Of a DNA stretch of 43,531 nt, positions 8,440 to 15,434 are shown piece by piece. The position numbers were made by a program, and so were the translations under genes. The DNA is from Prevotella sp. (lineage in GTDB: Bacteria; Bacteroidota; Bacteroidia; Bacteroidales; Bacteroidaceae), in contig JAFLSG010000016.1 in NCBI GenBank assembly GCA_022511065.1, positions 1-43,531 of the forward strand. The letters are read 5' to 3'. How positions within the stretch are numbered: position 1 is the first letter of the stretch; the number at the start of each line of letters is the position of its first letter. The notes under the pieces were generated by a model. That model was not told the origin of the DNA. It saw only the letters and a program-made list of their open reading frames with translations, and did no database searches.

Positions 8440-10392
8440 CTAAATAAGTGTACCATATTCCGAACTATAACGAAACATCTGCTGGGCATAGCCCTCACTA
8501 TAACTCACCTGAATGTCACAAATATCCCCTTTCTCATCATAGACAGGGAGTATTTGAGGGTTGATAAAACCTTTATAAGGAGCAAGATTCAGCTTCTGAT
8601 AACGGGCAAGCACTTCAGTATGCAACGCCTCATCGACTTTGACACCATAGCGCTCCACCAACAAACGGGCGGCTTCAAAATCGCCTTCACTCTTAATGCG
8701 TTGCACTTCCGCAAGCAGACGGGCAATCAAAGCACGAAGTTCCATGTAATCAACAACTTCCAAGAAGGTCTTCCCGTTGCGCTTTACAAGTTTCAAGGCA
8801 TTTCCATTCTCGAGACACCAATGGGCTATCAGCGCACGATTGCGCATGTGAGCCTCCTCTATCTGGTTGCCCGGCGTGATGCGAATCAGTTGCGTCATGA
8901 GTCCGTTCATCATGTATGTGTAGTATTGCGACTTGTATGCCTCGCCATCAGGCACCAAACCCAACTCTACCAATTTCTCGTCTGCAATATAATATAACCC
9001 AAAGAGGTCTGCCCTCGCCTCCTCTATCGTACTTCCATACGCTTTCAAGGCATCGGGATCCACACCCGGAAGCAACTGACCGCTTCCATGGCCAAGGCAC
9101 TCATGGAGGTCGGTATGCAAATCATCGCAAACATCCCCGTATTTTTCAATCAGTTGTAAAGTAGCATCATCAATCACAAACTCTGCCTTGAAACCACTCC
9201 CTTTCGCCGCCTTGTTATATGCATCGGTGATGTTAGAAATCGTGATACTCTTCGAACCATACTGCGCACGAATCCAGTCTGCATTCGGGAGATTGATGCC
9301 AATCGCCGTGGATGGATACTCATCCCCACCAAGCATAGCAGCACAAATAACATTGGCGGAGACTCCCTTCACCACGGGCTTACGAAAGCGAGGGTCAATG
9401 GGAGAATGATCTTCAAACCACTGAGCATTACGGCTGATGGTTCTCATGCGCTCCGTAGCCTTTTCATCGATATATTCCACCAACCCTTCCCACGAGCCTT
9501 TCAACCCAAGAGGATCGCCATAAACCTCGATGAAACCGTTGATAAAGTCAATGGAGGCGTTATTTTCCCTCAACCATTCAATGCAATATTCATTGAAAAC
9601 CTTTAAATCTCCTGTGTTATAATACTTTATCAACAAAAGAATCACTTTCTTCTGCTGTTCACTTTCCGCAACATCAGCAGCCTTCTCCAACCAATAGACA
9701 ATCTGCCTGATGGCTTCCGCATATTTCCCATTGGCTGACCAAACGTGCTCTTGAATTTGCCCGCTCTCATCTTTGACAAGCGTGGAATTCAAGCCATAAG
9801 ATGGCGGCGTATCGCAATCCTTATCGGCATCCTTCATCCGCTCATAGAAAGCCTCAGCCTCCGCTTGCGTCACATTCTCATAGAAATTGCAGGCGGAAGT
9901 CAGCAACAAATCCTCTCCATCCGCCTTATTGACGCGCTTGGGCATGACATGCTCATCGAAAATGACAGGAAACAGCGCATCGCACAAGTCGCTGACGGTT
10001 TCCCCCTCACTCAAAGGCAAGTTGCGGGCATCAACCAACGTAAGGGCATGGCGGAGATAATCGGCGGAAAAACCGGGCTTAAACTTCTCACACCCATAGT
10101 GATGATGAATGCCGCTTGAAAACCAGACACGCTTCAGATAAGTCTCCAAAGCGCGAAAACCATCCGTGTCGTGAGGCACAGATGAATCCGCATACACCAC
10201 CTCCAGCATCTTGCGGATGCGGAGATTATGCTTGCCGAACTGATCAAAGGTAATGTCGCGCCCGTAGAGCGTGGCTTGTGAAAGATAGTAAACTAAAGTC
10301 TTTTGCTGCAAGCTCAGGTTATCGAATCCATTCAGGCGATACCTGAGCATTTGTATGTCAGCGAACCGTTCATCCTGATAGCAAAAGTCCAC
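8440..10392 (-). CDS. dipeptidyl peptidase III family zinc peptidase (M49)
   Basis: M49 peptidases release dipeptides from the N-terminus of short peptides. The 650-residue protein has the zinc motif HECLGH (His430, Glu431, His435) and the downstream glutamate motif EEARAD (457-462), together the M49 signature. The HECLGH form is that seen in Bacteroidota. No signal peptide is visible, so it should be cytoplasmic, unlike longer relatives with lipoprotein signals. The start is GTG at 10392, preceded by an AGAGAGAGG stretch that can pair with 16S rRNA; the nearest ATG is 14 codons further in and would remove part of the conserved N-terminus. It lies 16 bases after the AraC-type gene and 14 before the AlkD-like gene. 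Some databases label relatives as dihydrofolate reductase; nothing here supports that. Confidence 0.93.
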   Translation of the reverse strand: MDFCYQDERFADIQMLRYRLNGFDNLSLQQKTLVYYLSQATLYGRDITFDQFGKHNLRIRKMLEVVYADSSVPHDTDGFRALETYLKRVWFSSGIHHHYGCEKFKPGFSADYLRHALTLVDARNLPLSEGETVSDLCDALFPVIFDEHVMPKRVNKADGEDLLLTSACNFYENVTQAEAEAFYERMKDADKDCDTPPSYGLNSTLVKDESGQIQEHVWSANGKYAEAIRQIVYWLEKAADVAESEQQKKVILLLIKYYNTGDLKVFNEYCIEWLRENNASIDFINGFIEVYGDPLGLKGSWEGLVEYIDEKATERMRTISRNAQWFEDHSPIDPRFRKPVVKGVSANVICAAMLGGDEYPSTAIGINLPNADWIRAQYGSKSITISNITDAYNKAAKGSGFKAEFVIDDATLQLIEKYGDVCDDLHTDLHECLGHGSGQLLPGVDPDALKAYGSTIEEARADLFGLYYIADEKLVELGLVPDGEAYKSQYYTYMMNGLMTQLIRITPGNQIEEAHMRNRALIAHWCLENGNALKLVKRNGKTFLEVVDYMELRALIARLLAEVQRIKSEGDFEAARLLVERYGVKVDEALHTEVLARYQKLNLAPYKGFINPQILPVYDEKGDICDIQVSYSEGYAQQMFRYSSEYGTLI

Positions 10393-10408
10393 GAGTGTGC
10401 CCTCTCTC

Positions 10409-10876
10409 TTAATCCTTGTCCTTATCCTTGCGCGTAACTTTTTTCGCTTTCATCGCGGGATGCTGCTGCAGGTGCTGCAGGCGATACTCACGCGGAGTGA
10501 TGCCCATCATGCGGTAGAAAGATGCGTAGAAAGACTGCCGGTTGGCAAAGCCCACCATATCGCTCACCTCTTCCATGCGTAGATCCTGATAGCGCTTGTC
10601 CACGAGAATGCTCATTGCCTCTTCAATGCGGTACTTGTTCACGAACGAAGTGTAGTTCATGTGGAAGCGCACATTGACGACGGCAGAGATGTACCGTGTG
10701 TTGGTGTTTAAGTCCTCCGCAAGCTTCTTGGCGGAGTAGGTTTTGTCCCTGTACTTCTTCTGCATTACAATGATGGAGAGAATCTTTTCCTGCATCTCAT
10801 CCATCATCTGAGGACTTACCAAACTTCGGTACGCAGCTTCTTTTTCCTTCTTGACGGTGATGTTGTACTTTGCCAT
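10409..10876 (-). CDS. AraC-family HTH protein without a sensor domain
   Basis: The 155-residue protein is almost only a C-terminal AraC-type DNA-binding domain (about residues 35-140) with two helix-turn-helix units: SAKKLAEDLNTNTRYISAVV and MEEVSDMVGFANRQSFYASF, ending in the family motif GITPREYR. A short N-terminal helix precedes it and a lysine-rich tail follows. No ligand-binding or membrane domain is present, so it may be regulated by its abundance or by a partner. ATG 10876 is chosen because further upstream codons fall in the A/T-rich promoter region, with a -7 box at 10904-10911. It is the first gene of the unit with DPP III and the AlkD-like gene, and is divergent from recQ. Confidence 0.88.
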   Translation of the reverse strand: MAKYNITVKKEKEAAYRSLVSPQMMDEMQEKILSIIVMQKKYRDKTYSAKKLAEDLNTNTRYISAVVNVRFHMNYTSFVNKYRIEEAMSILVDKRYQDLRMEEVSDMVGFANRQSFYASFYRMMGITPREYRLQHLQQHPAMKAKKVTRKDKDKD

Positions 10877-10903
10877 TTTCTGTATAATTATTGAATTCAG
10901 TTG

Positions 10904-10911
10904 CAAATTTA
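10904..10911 (-). promoter_or_regulatory. -7 box TAAATTTG for the AraC-DPP III-AlkD unit
   Basis: Minus-strand TAAATTTG followed by CAACTG, 27 bases before the AraC-type start, in the divergent region shared with recQ. Confidence 0.5.
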
Positions 10912-10954
10912 CAAATAAATTATTTAAAAACAACAATAAAAACGAAAAAAATTG

Positions 10955-10962
10955 TAACTTTG
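10955..10962 (+). promoter_or_regulatory. -7 box TAACTTTG for recQ
   Basis: TAACTTTG followed by TAG lies 17 bases before the recQ start and fixes the start at 10980. The upstream -33 region is A-rich without a clear TTTG. Confidence 0.55.
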
Positions 10963-10979
10963 TAGAAAATTTCGTCGTC

Positions 10980-12803
10980 ATGGATATATTAAATGCGTTA
11001 CGGCATTATTTTGGCTATGATTCTTTCCGACAGAATCAGGAGGCAATCATACGCCACGTTATCGCGGGAAGCGATGCGCTCGTCTTGATGCCCACCGGCG
11101 GCGGAAAGAGCATCTGCTACCAGATTCCAGCCCTCGTGATGACGGGAACCGCCGTCGTTATCTCCCCTTTAATCAGCCTGATGCAGGACCAGGTGGAGAC
11201 ACTTCGCGCCAACGGCATCGAGGCGGAAGCGCTGAATAGCATCAACGACTCAACAACCAGCCTTCTTATTCGCAGAAGATGCCTTTCTGGAAGCATAAGA
11301 TTGCTTTATATTTCACCAGAGAGGGCACTGGCTGAAATAGACTATCTGCTGAAGCACATCAGCATCTCGCTCTTCGCGATAGACGAGGCCCACTGCATCA
11401 GCCAATGGGGGCACGACTTTCGTCCTGAATACACTCAACTGGGAATCTTACGCGAAAAATTCCCCGATACGCCCATCATGGCACTCACCGCCACCGCTGA
11501 TAAAATAACACGACAAGACATACTCACCCAACTAAAGCTCCGCAACGCCCAGGAATTCATCTCAAGCTTCGACCGCCCGAACCTGAGTCTCGCCGTGAAA
11601 CGTGGCTACAAGGGGACGGAAAAGACGCAATTCATCCTCAACTTCATCAAGGCGCGCCCACTTGAGGCTGGCATCATCTACTGCCTCAGCCGCTCCACAA
11701 CGGAGAAAGTGGCCGCAACGCTCAGAAAGAAAGGCATTAACGCCGCTCCCTATCATGCCGGTCTCAGCACGCAAGAGCGCGTTCAAACGCAAGAGGCATT
11801 CAAAAACGACCGCCTATTAGTCGTGTGCGCCACCATCGCTTTCGGTATGGGAATCGATAAGAGCAACGTGCGCTGGATTATCCACTACAACATGCCCAAA
11901 AGCATCGAAAGTTTTTATCAGGAGATAGGACGAGCAGGCAGAGATGGCGCTCCGGCGGACACCATTTTATTTTACTCATTGGCAGACATCATCCAACTGA
12001 CCAGGTTTGCACGCGAGAGCGGTCAGCAAGACATCAACATGGCCAAGCTCAAGCGAATGCAAGAATATGCGGAGGCAAGCGTATGCAGGCGGAGAATCCT
12101 GCTCAACTACTTCAGTGAGCAGACGGATCACGATTGCGACAATTGTGACATCTGCGAGAATCCGCCCAAGCGTTTTGATGGCACACGATACGTGCAGATG
12201 GCGCTGAGTGCCGTCAAGCGCACGGAAGAAAGCATACGCATCTCCACCATCATCGAGATTCTAAAAGGCATGCGCTCACCTGCCGTCACTCGAAACGACT
12301 ATGACAGGCTGAAGACTTTCGGTGTAGGAAAAGACTTGACGACCAACGACTGGCAGGATTATCTCTTGCAGATGCTGCAAATGGGCTTCATCGAAATAGC
12401 ATACGATGACGGTGACAAGATTAAAATCACGGACATCGGCAACGAAGTGCTCTACGGAAGAAAGACGGCAATGCTGAGCATGCCCGAGCATGATACGCAG
12501 GAAACGGAGCGAAAAAAGCCAAAACTCAGGTTGCAGATTCCCACAATCACCATCCCCGGACTTCCAGATACAACGGGCACGGAAGACAAAAAGCTCTTCG
12601 AGGCACTCCGAAATCTCCGCACTTCGCTGGCAAGCGAGGCTAATTTGCCGCCCTATATCATTTTCAGTGACAAAGTGCTCCATTCGCTCGCCACCATCAA
12701 ACCCACGACGACAGAACAATTTGGAAGCGTCTCAGGCATCGGTGAATTCAAAAAAAAGAAATATGGAGAGACTTTCGTCACGCTCATCAAAAAGTACGTT
12801 TAA
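10980..12803 (+). CDS. recQ: ATP-dependent DNA helicase RecQ
   Basis: A 3'-5' DNA helicase of recombination repair and stalled-fork processing. The 607-residue protein has Walker A (MPTGGGKS, about 37-44), the DEAH box in FAIDEAHCISQWGHDFRPEY, the SAT-type motif (LTATAD), and motif VI (QEIGRAGRDG). A RecQ zinc site follows (CRRR...CDNCDIC), then the winged-helix RQC domain and a C-terminal HRDC domain (about the last 75 residues, LFEALRNLRTSLASEANLPP). Length matches Escherichia coli RecQ. The ATG at 10980 is preceded by the -7 box, while the open frame continues upstream only through non-coding A/T-rich sequence. A hairpin begins at its stop codon. Confidence 0.97.
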   Translation: MDILNALRHYFGYDSFRQNQEAIIRHVIAGSDALVLMPTGGGKSICYQIPALVMTGTAVVISPLISLMQDQVETLRANGIEAEALNSINDSTTSLLIRRRCLSGSIRLLYISPERALAEIDYLLKHISISLFAIDEAHCISQWGHDFRPEYTQLGILREKFPDTPIMALTATADKITRQDILTQLKLRNAQEFISSFDRPNLSLAVKRGYKGTEKTQFILNFIKARPLEAGIIYCLSRSTTEKVAATLRKKGINAAPYHAGLSTQERVQTQEAFKNDRLLVVCATIAFGMGIDKSNVRWIIHYNMPKSIESFYQEIGRAGRDGAPADTILFYSLADIIQLTRFARESGQQDINMAKLKRMQEYAEASVCRRRILLNYFSEQTDHDCDNCDICENPPKRFDGTRYVQMALSAVKRTEESIRISTIIEILKGMRSPAVTRNDYDRLKTFGVGKDLTTNDWQDYLLQMLQMGFIEIAYDDGDKIKITDIGNEVLYGRKTAMLSMPEHDTQETERKKPKLRLQIPTITIPGLPDTTGTEDKKLFEALRNLRTSLASEANLPPYIIFSDKVLHSLATIKPTTTEQFGSVSGIGEFKKKKYGETFVTLIKKYV

Positions 12804-12850
12804 GGGCATTTTTACACCTTAAAAATATTAAAAAGAAAAAAATATGCCCT
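12803..12850 (+). terminator. hairpin beginning at the recQ stop codon
   Basis: AGGGCAT followed by Ts at 12803-12814 can pair with AAAAAATATGCCCT ending at 12850, enclosing an A/T-rich loop. The first base of the stem is the last base of the recQ stop codon. The T-tract after the stem is weak, so terminator function is moderately supported. Confidence 0.45.
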
Positions 12851-12910
12851 AAAATTGTAACTTTTTGCTAAAAACACAGACGCAGAAGTCTCAGAATGGT
12901 GATTTTTTTG

Positions 12911-12918
12911 TATCTTTG
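12911..12918 (+). promoter_or_regulatory. -7 box TATCTTTG for the GT5-like/DUF4270 unit
   Basis: TATCTTTGCA is a full match to the Bacteroidota -7 box. It overlaps the region of the ATG at 12920, so translation is more likely to start at the next in-frame ATG, 12938. Confidence 0.6.
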
Positions 12919-12937
12919 CATGGTAAATTCATCAAAG

Positions 12938-13768
12938 ATGGCCAAAAAGAAGATACTTTTCATCAACCAAGAGATTTCTCCTTACGTACCCGATACGAAG
13001 CTGTCGCTCATGGGTAGGGAACTGCCGCAGACAATGCAGGAGCGCAACCACGAGATACGCACTTTCATGCCGAAGTGGGGCACCATCAATGAGCGCAGGG
13101 GGCAGTTGCACGAAGTGATACGCCTTTCGGGAATGAACCTCATCATCAATGATACAGACCATCCGCTGATCATTAAGGTCGCTTCCATCCAGCAAGCGAA
13201 GGTGCAAGTCTATTTCATAGACAACGACGACTACTTCAGCAAAAGGCAGATGGAAAAGGACGAGCGGGGTGAAGACTATCCTGACAACGGTGAGAGAGCT
13301 ATCTTCTTTGCCCGTGGCGTGTTGGAAACAGTCAAGAAACTGCGCTGGGTACCCGACGTGATACATTGCCAAGGTTGGATGAGCGGAGTGGTTCCGTTCT
13401 ATGTCAAGACTGCCTACCACGATGAACCCTCATTTGCCAATGTCAAGGTGGTGACTTCCTTCTTTGAGAAGAGCCTTGACAAGGATCTCGGCACCAACTT
13501 CAAGAAATGCCTGGAGTTCCGTGAAGCCAAGGCAGAATTGCTTGAAGGTTATGCCGACAACTTCAACTTTGAGGAACTCGGAAAGCTGGCCATTGACTAC
13601 AGCGATGCCTTCGTGCAAGGCGATGAGAGCACGAACCCGACGCTGATGAACTATGCAAAGCAGAAAGATATTCCCATACTCGGCTACCAAAAAGACTATG
13701 CCGACGAATATGAAACACTATACGACAGCCTTTTCCCGGAAGTAGAGACGGAGGCTGAAGAAGATTAA
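12938..13768 (+). CDS. stand-alone GT5 (glycogen/starch synthase) N-terminal domain, probably inactive
   Basis: The 276-residue protein resembles only the N-terminal Rossmann half of GT5 glycogen synthases. It opens with KKILFINQEISPYV, equivalent to the beta1 KVLFVSSEI.P segment, and has the later DVIHCQGW segment (140-147). Two key features are absent: the KxGG ADP-glucose loop is replaced by VPDTKLSLMG, and the usual HDW is QGW (Gln145). The C-terminal GT-B domain is missing altogether. I therefore infer a non-catalytic protein, despite automatic labels such as glycogen synthase. An acidic C-terminal tail (EVETEAEED) ends it. It lies 14 bases before the DUF4270 gene, a pairing I recall as common in Bacteroidales. 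Start chosen from the promoter position. Confidence 0.85.
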   Translation: MAKKKILFINQEISPYVPDTKLSLMGRELPQTMQERNHEIRTFMPKWGTINERRGQLHEVIRLSGMNLIINDTDHPLIIKVASIQQAKVQVYFIDNDDYFSKRQMEKDERGEDYPDNGERAIFFARGVLETVKKLRWVPDVIHCQGWMSGVVPFYVKTAYHDEPSFANVKVVTSFFEKSLDKDLGTNFKKCLEFREAKAELLEGYADNFNFEELGKLAIDYSDAFVQGDESTNPTLMNYAKQKDIPILGYQKDYADEYETLYDSLFPEVETEAEED

Positions 13769-13782
13769 AAGACAGGATACGA

Positions 13783-15267
13783 ATGAAATTCAGATTTTTA
13801 TTGCCAATCGCATTCATTGCCATTGCGACTCTCTCAGCCTGCACGGAAGACACGGCAGGCATTGGTTCTTCGCTGACAGACGAGACGGATAAGCTGCAAG
13901 TGGCTACCGGTCGCTTCAACGTAACGACCCGTTCCATACTTGCGGATTCCGTTTTTTCACACGGACACAACTTCTATCTCGGCAGGGTCAGGGATCCGGA
14001 GACAGGCGGATACGTGAAGACGGAATTCATGACGCAGTTCAATATGATGTCGTCTTTCTTCCAAAGCCTGCCCGCCAAGGATGAGATTCTCAGCCAGTAT
14101 GAGGGTGATGTGGCGGCGGATTCCTGTGAAATATATCTCTATTTCGACCGCTCCGCCTATTACGGCGACACGCTTACTGCCATGAAAATCAGGGTTTCCG
14201 AGCTTTCCACGCCTATGGACGAGACGCAAAAGCTCTATACGAACTATGACCCCAAGGCGGAAGGACTGATTGCGGACGGCAGATTGCAGAAGAACATGAT
14301 GTTCACCATCCGCAATCTCACCATCAACGACAGCATCCGCAACCTCATTAAGACGGACACGCAGGGACAGTATTACGATATGCTCCAGGTGTGGCTGAAC
14401 GATGCTTATACCGACAAGGAGGGTAAAACCTACAACAACTACGGTACTTATCTGCTCCGTCAGTATTTCGAGCATCCCGAGCATTTCAAGAATTCCTATA
14501 ACTTCATCCACAATGTCTGCCCAGGTTTTTATTTTGAAGTAACCGACGGATTAGGGCTGATGACCAAGATGCTCGGTGCAACGCTCCGCCTCTACTATCA
14601 CTTTGAGGAAGATACAACCGCCTATGTAGGTTATGTGGCAGGTGCTTCCACGGAGGAGGTAAGGCAGGCTACGAAGGTGACCAACGACAAAAAGGCACTT
14701 CAAAGGCTGATTGACGACACCTCTTGCACCTATCTGAAGTCTCCCGCAGGTATTTTCACCGAGGCGACGCTCCCCATTGACGAGGTGACTTCCGCCCATA
14801 CCAACGACTCCTTGCTATCGGCAAGCATCAGTTTCCAGCGCATGAACAGCACGATGCCCAACAATGAATATGTGCTTTCTGCGCCTTCCACGGTGCTGAT
14901 GGTGCAGAAAGACAGCCTCTATTCATTCTTTGAGGAAGAGAAGATGTACGACTACATCACCTCATATGTCAGCTCACTTTCCCAGAATGCCTACTCCTTT
15001 AATAATATAGGGAACATCATTACGCAGATGTATCACAACAAGCAAGAAGGTTTGAAGAGCGACCCCAACTGGGTGCAGAACCATCCCGACTGGAACAAAG
15101 TGGTGCTCGTGCCTATCGATATTAGAACCACATCCACCTCTACGGGGTCTTCAACCGTCACGGGAATAAGCAACCAGATTAGCTTGTCAAGCACGCGCTT
15201 GGTGGGAGGAAGCAGCGACAGCCCCATCGAACTGAATGTCGTCTATGCGAAATTCAAGGAGAAATGA
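13783..15267 (+). CDS. DUF4270 lipoprotein
   Basis: A 494-residue predicted lipoprotein with signal and lipobox ending LSAC at Cys20, followed by TEDTAGIGSSLTDE. The rest matches the Bacteroidota family DUF4270: a conserved opening around SILADSVFSHGHNFYLGRV, then long beta-rich sequence with SCEIYLYFDRSAYYGDTLTA and LKSPAGIFTEATLPIDEV, and a C-terminal beta-rich end (NQISLSSTRLVGGSSDSPIE). No enzymatic motif is visible. It should sit in the outer membrane or periplasm. It lies 14 bases after the GT5-like gene and 4 bases before a 43-codon gene, so the three are probably one transcript. Function unknown. Confidence 0.9.
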   Translation: MKFRFLLPIAFIAIATLSACTEDTAGIGSSLTDETDKLQVATGRFNVTTRSILADSVFSHGHNFYLGRVRDPETGGYVKTEFMTQFNMMSSFFQSLPAKDEILSQYEGDVAADSCEIYLYFDRSAYYGDTLTAMKIRVSELSTPMDETQKLYTNYDPKAEGLIADGRLQKNMMFTIRNLTINDSIRNLIKTDTQGQYYDMLQVWLNDAYTDKEGKTYNNYGTYLLRQYFEHPEHFKNSYNFIHNVCPGFYFEVTDGLGLMTKMLGATLRLYYHFEEDTTAYVGYVAGASTEEVRQATKVTNDKKALQRLIDDTSCTYLKSPAGIFTEATLPIDEVTSAHTNDSLLSASISFQRMNSTMPNNEYVLSAPSTVLMVQKDSLYSFFEEEKMYDYITSYVSSLSQNAYSFNNIGNIITQMYHNKQEGLKSDPNWVQNHPDWNKVVLVPIDIRTTSTSTGSSTVTGISNQISLSSTRLVGGSSDSPIELNVVYAKFKEK

Positions 15268-15271
15268 CGTG

Positions 15272-15403
15272 ATGGCAGACGGATATTTAGAGAAACATCA
15301 CGAAGCGTATGAAGCGCGCAAGGCTGCGTGGCTCCGCAAGAAAAAGCATTTACCGAAGACTACGAAAAGAACAATAGAGCGCCCCGAAGATGAGGCGCTC
15401 TAA
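15272..15403 (+). CDS. small 43-residue basic protein, conserved-looking
   Basis: A short gene begins with ATG at 15272, ten bases after an AAGGAG ribosome-binding site (15256-15261), an unusually good site for this genome. It starts MADGYLEKHHEAYEARKAAW, continues with a basic stretch LRKKKHLPKTTKRTIE, and ends RPEDEAL. The MAD.YLEK...Y..RKA opening resembles small proteins I recall in many Bacteroidales genomes, sometimes labelled dehydrogenase without support. It is probably cytoplasmic and helical in its first half. The terminator hairpin 15376-15401 lies inside its last nine codons. Function is not known; its basic centre could bind nucleic acid, but that is a guess. Confidence 0.7.
   Translation: MADGYLEKHHEAYEARKAAWLRKKKHLPKTTKRTIERPEDEAL
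15376..15401 (+). terminator. hairpin at the end of the small-protein gene
   Basis: AGAGCGCC (15376-15383) pairs perfectly with GGCGCTCT (15394-15401) over a ten-base loop, followed by AATCTTTC. The stem encodes the last codons of the 43-residue protein and its final base is the T of the stop codon. It probably ends the GT5-like/DUF4270 transcript and faces the convergent helicase gene. Confidence 0.65.
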
Positions 15404-15434
15404 TCTTTCATACGATATTTACCTGACACAAGCA

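Noticed and set aside
12896..12937. Longer N-terminus of the GT5-like protein (starts at 12896 or 12920)
   Set aside because: These starts lie upstream of or within a few bases of the TATCTTTG -7 box, so they would not be in the transcript or would leave almost no leader.
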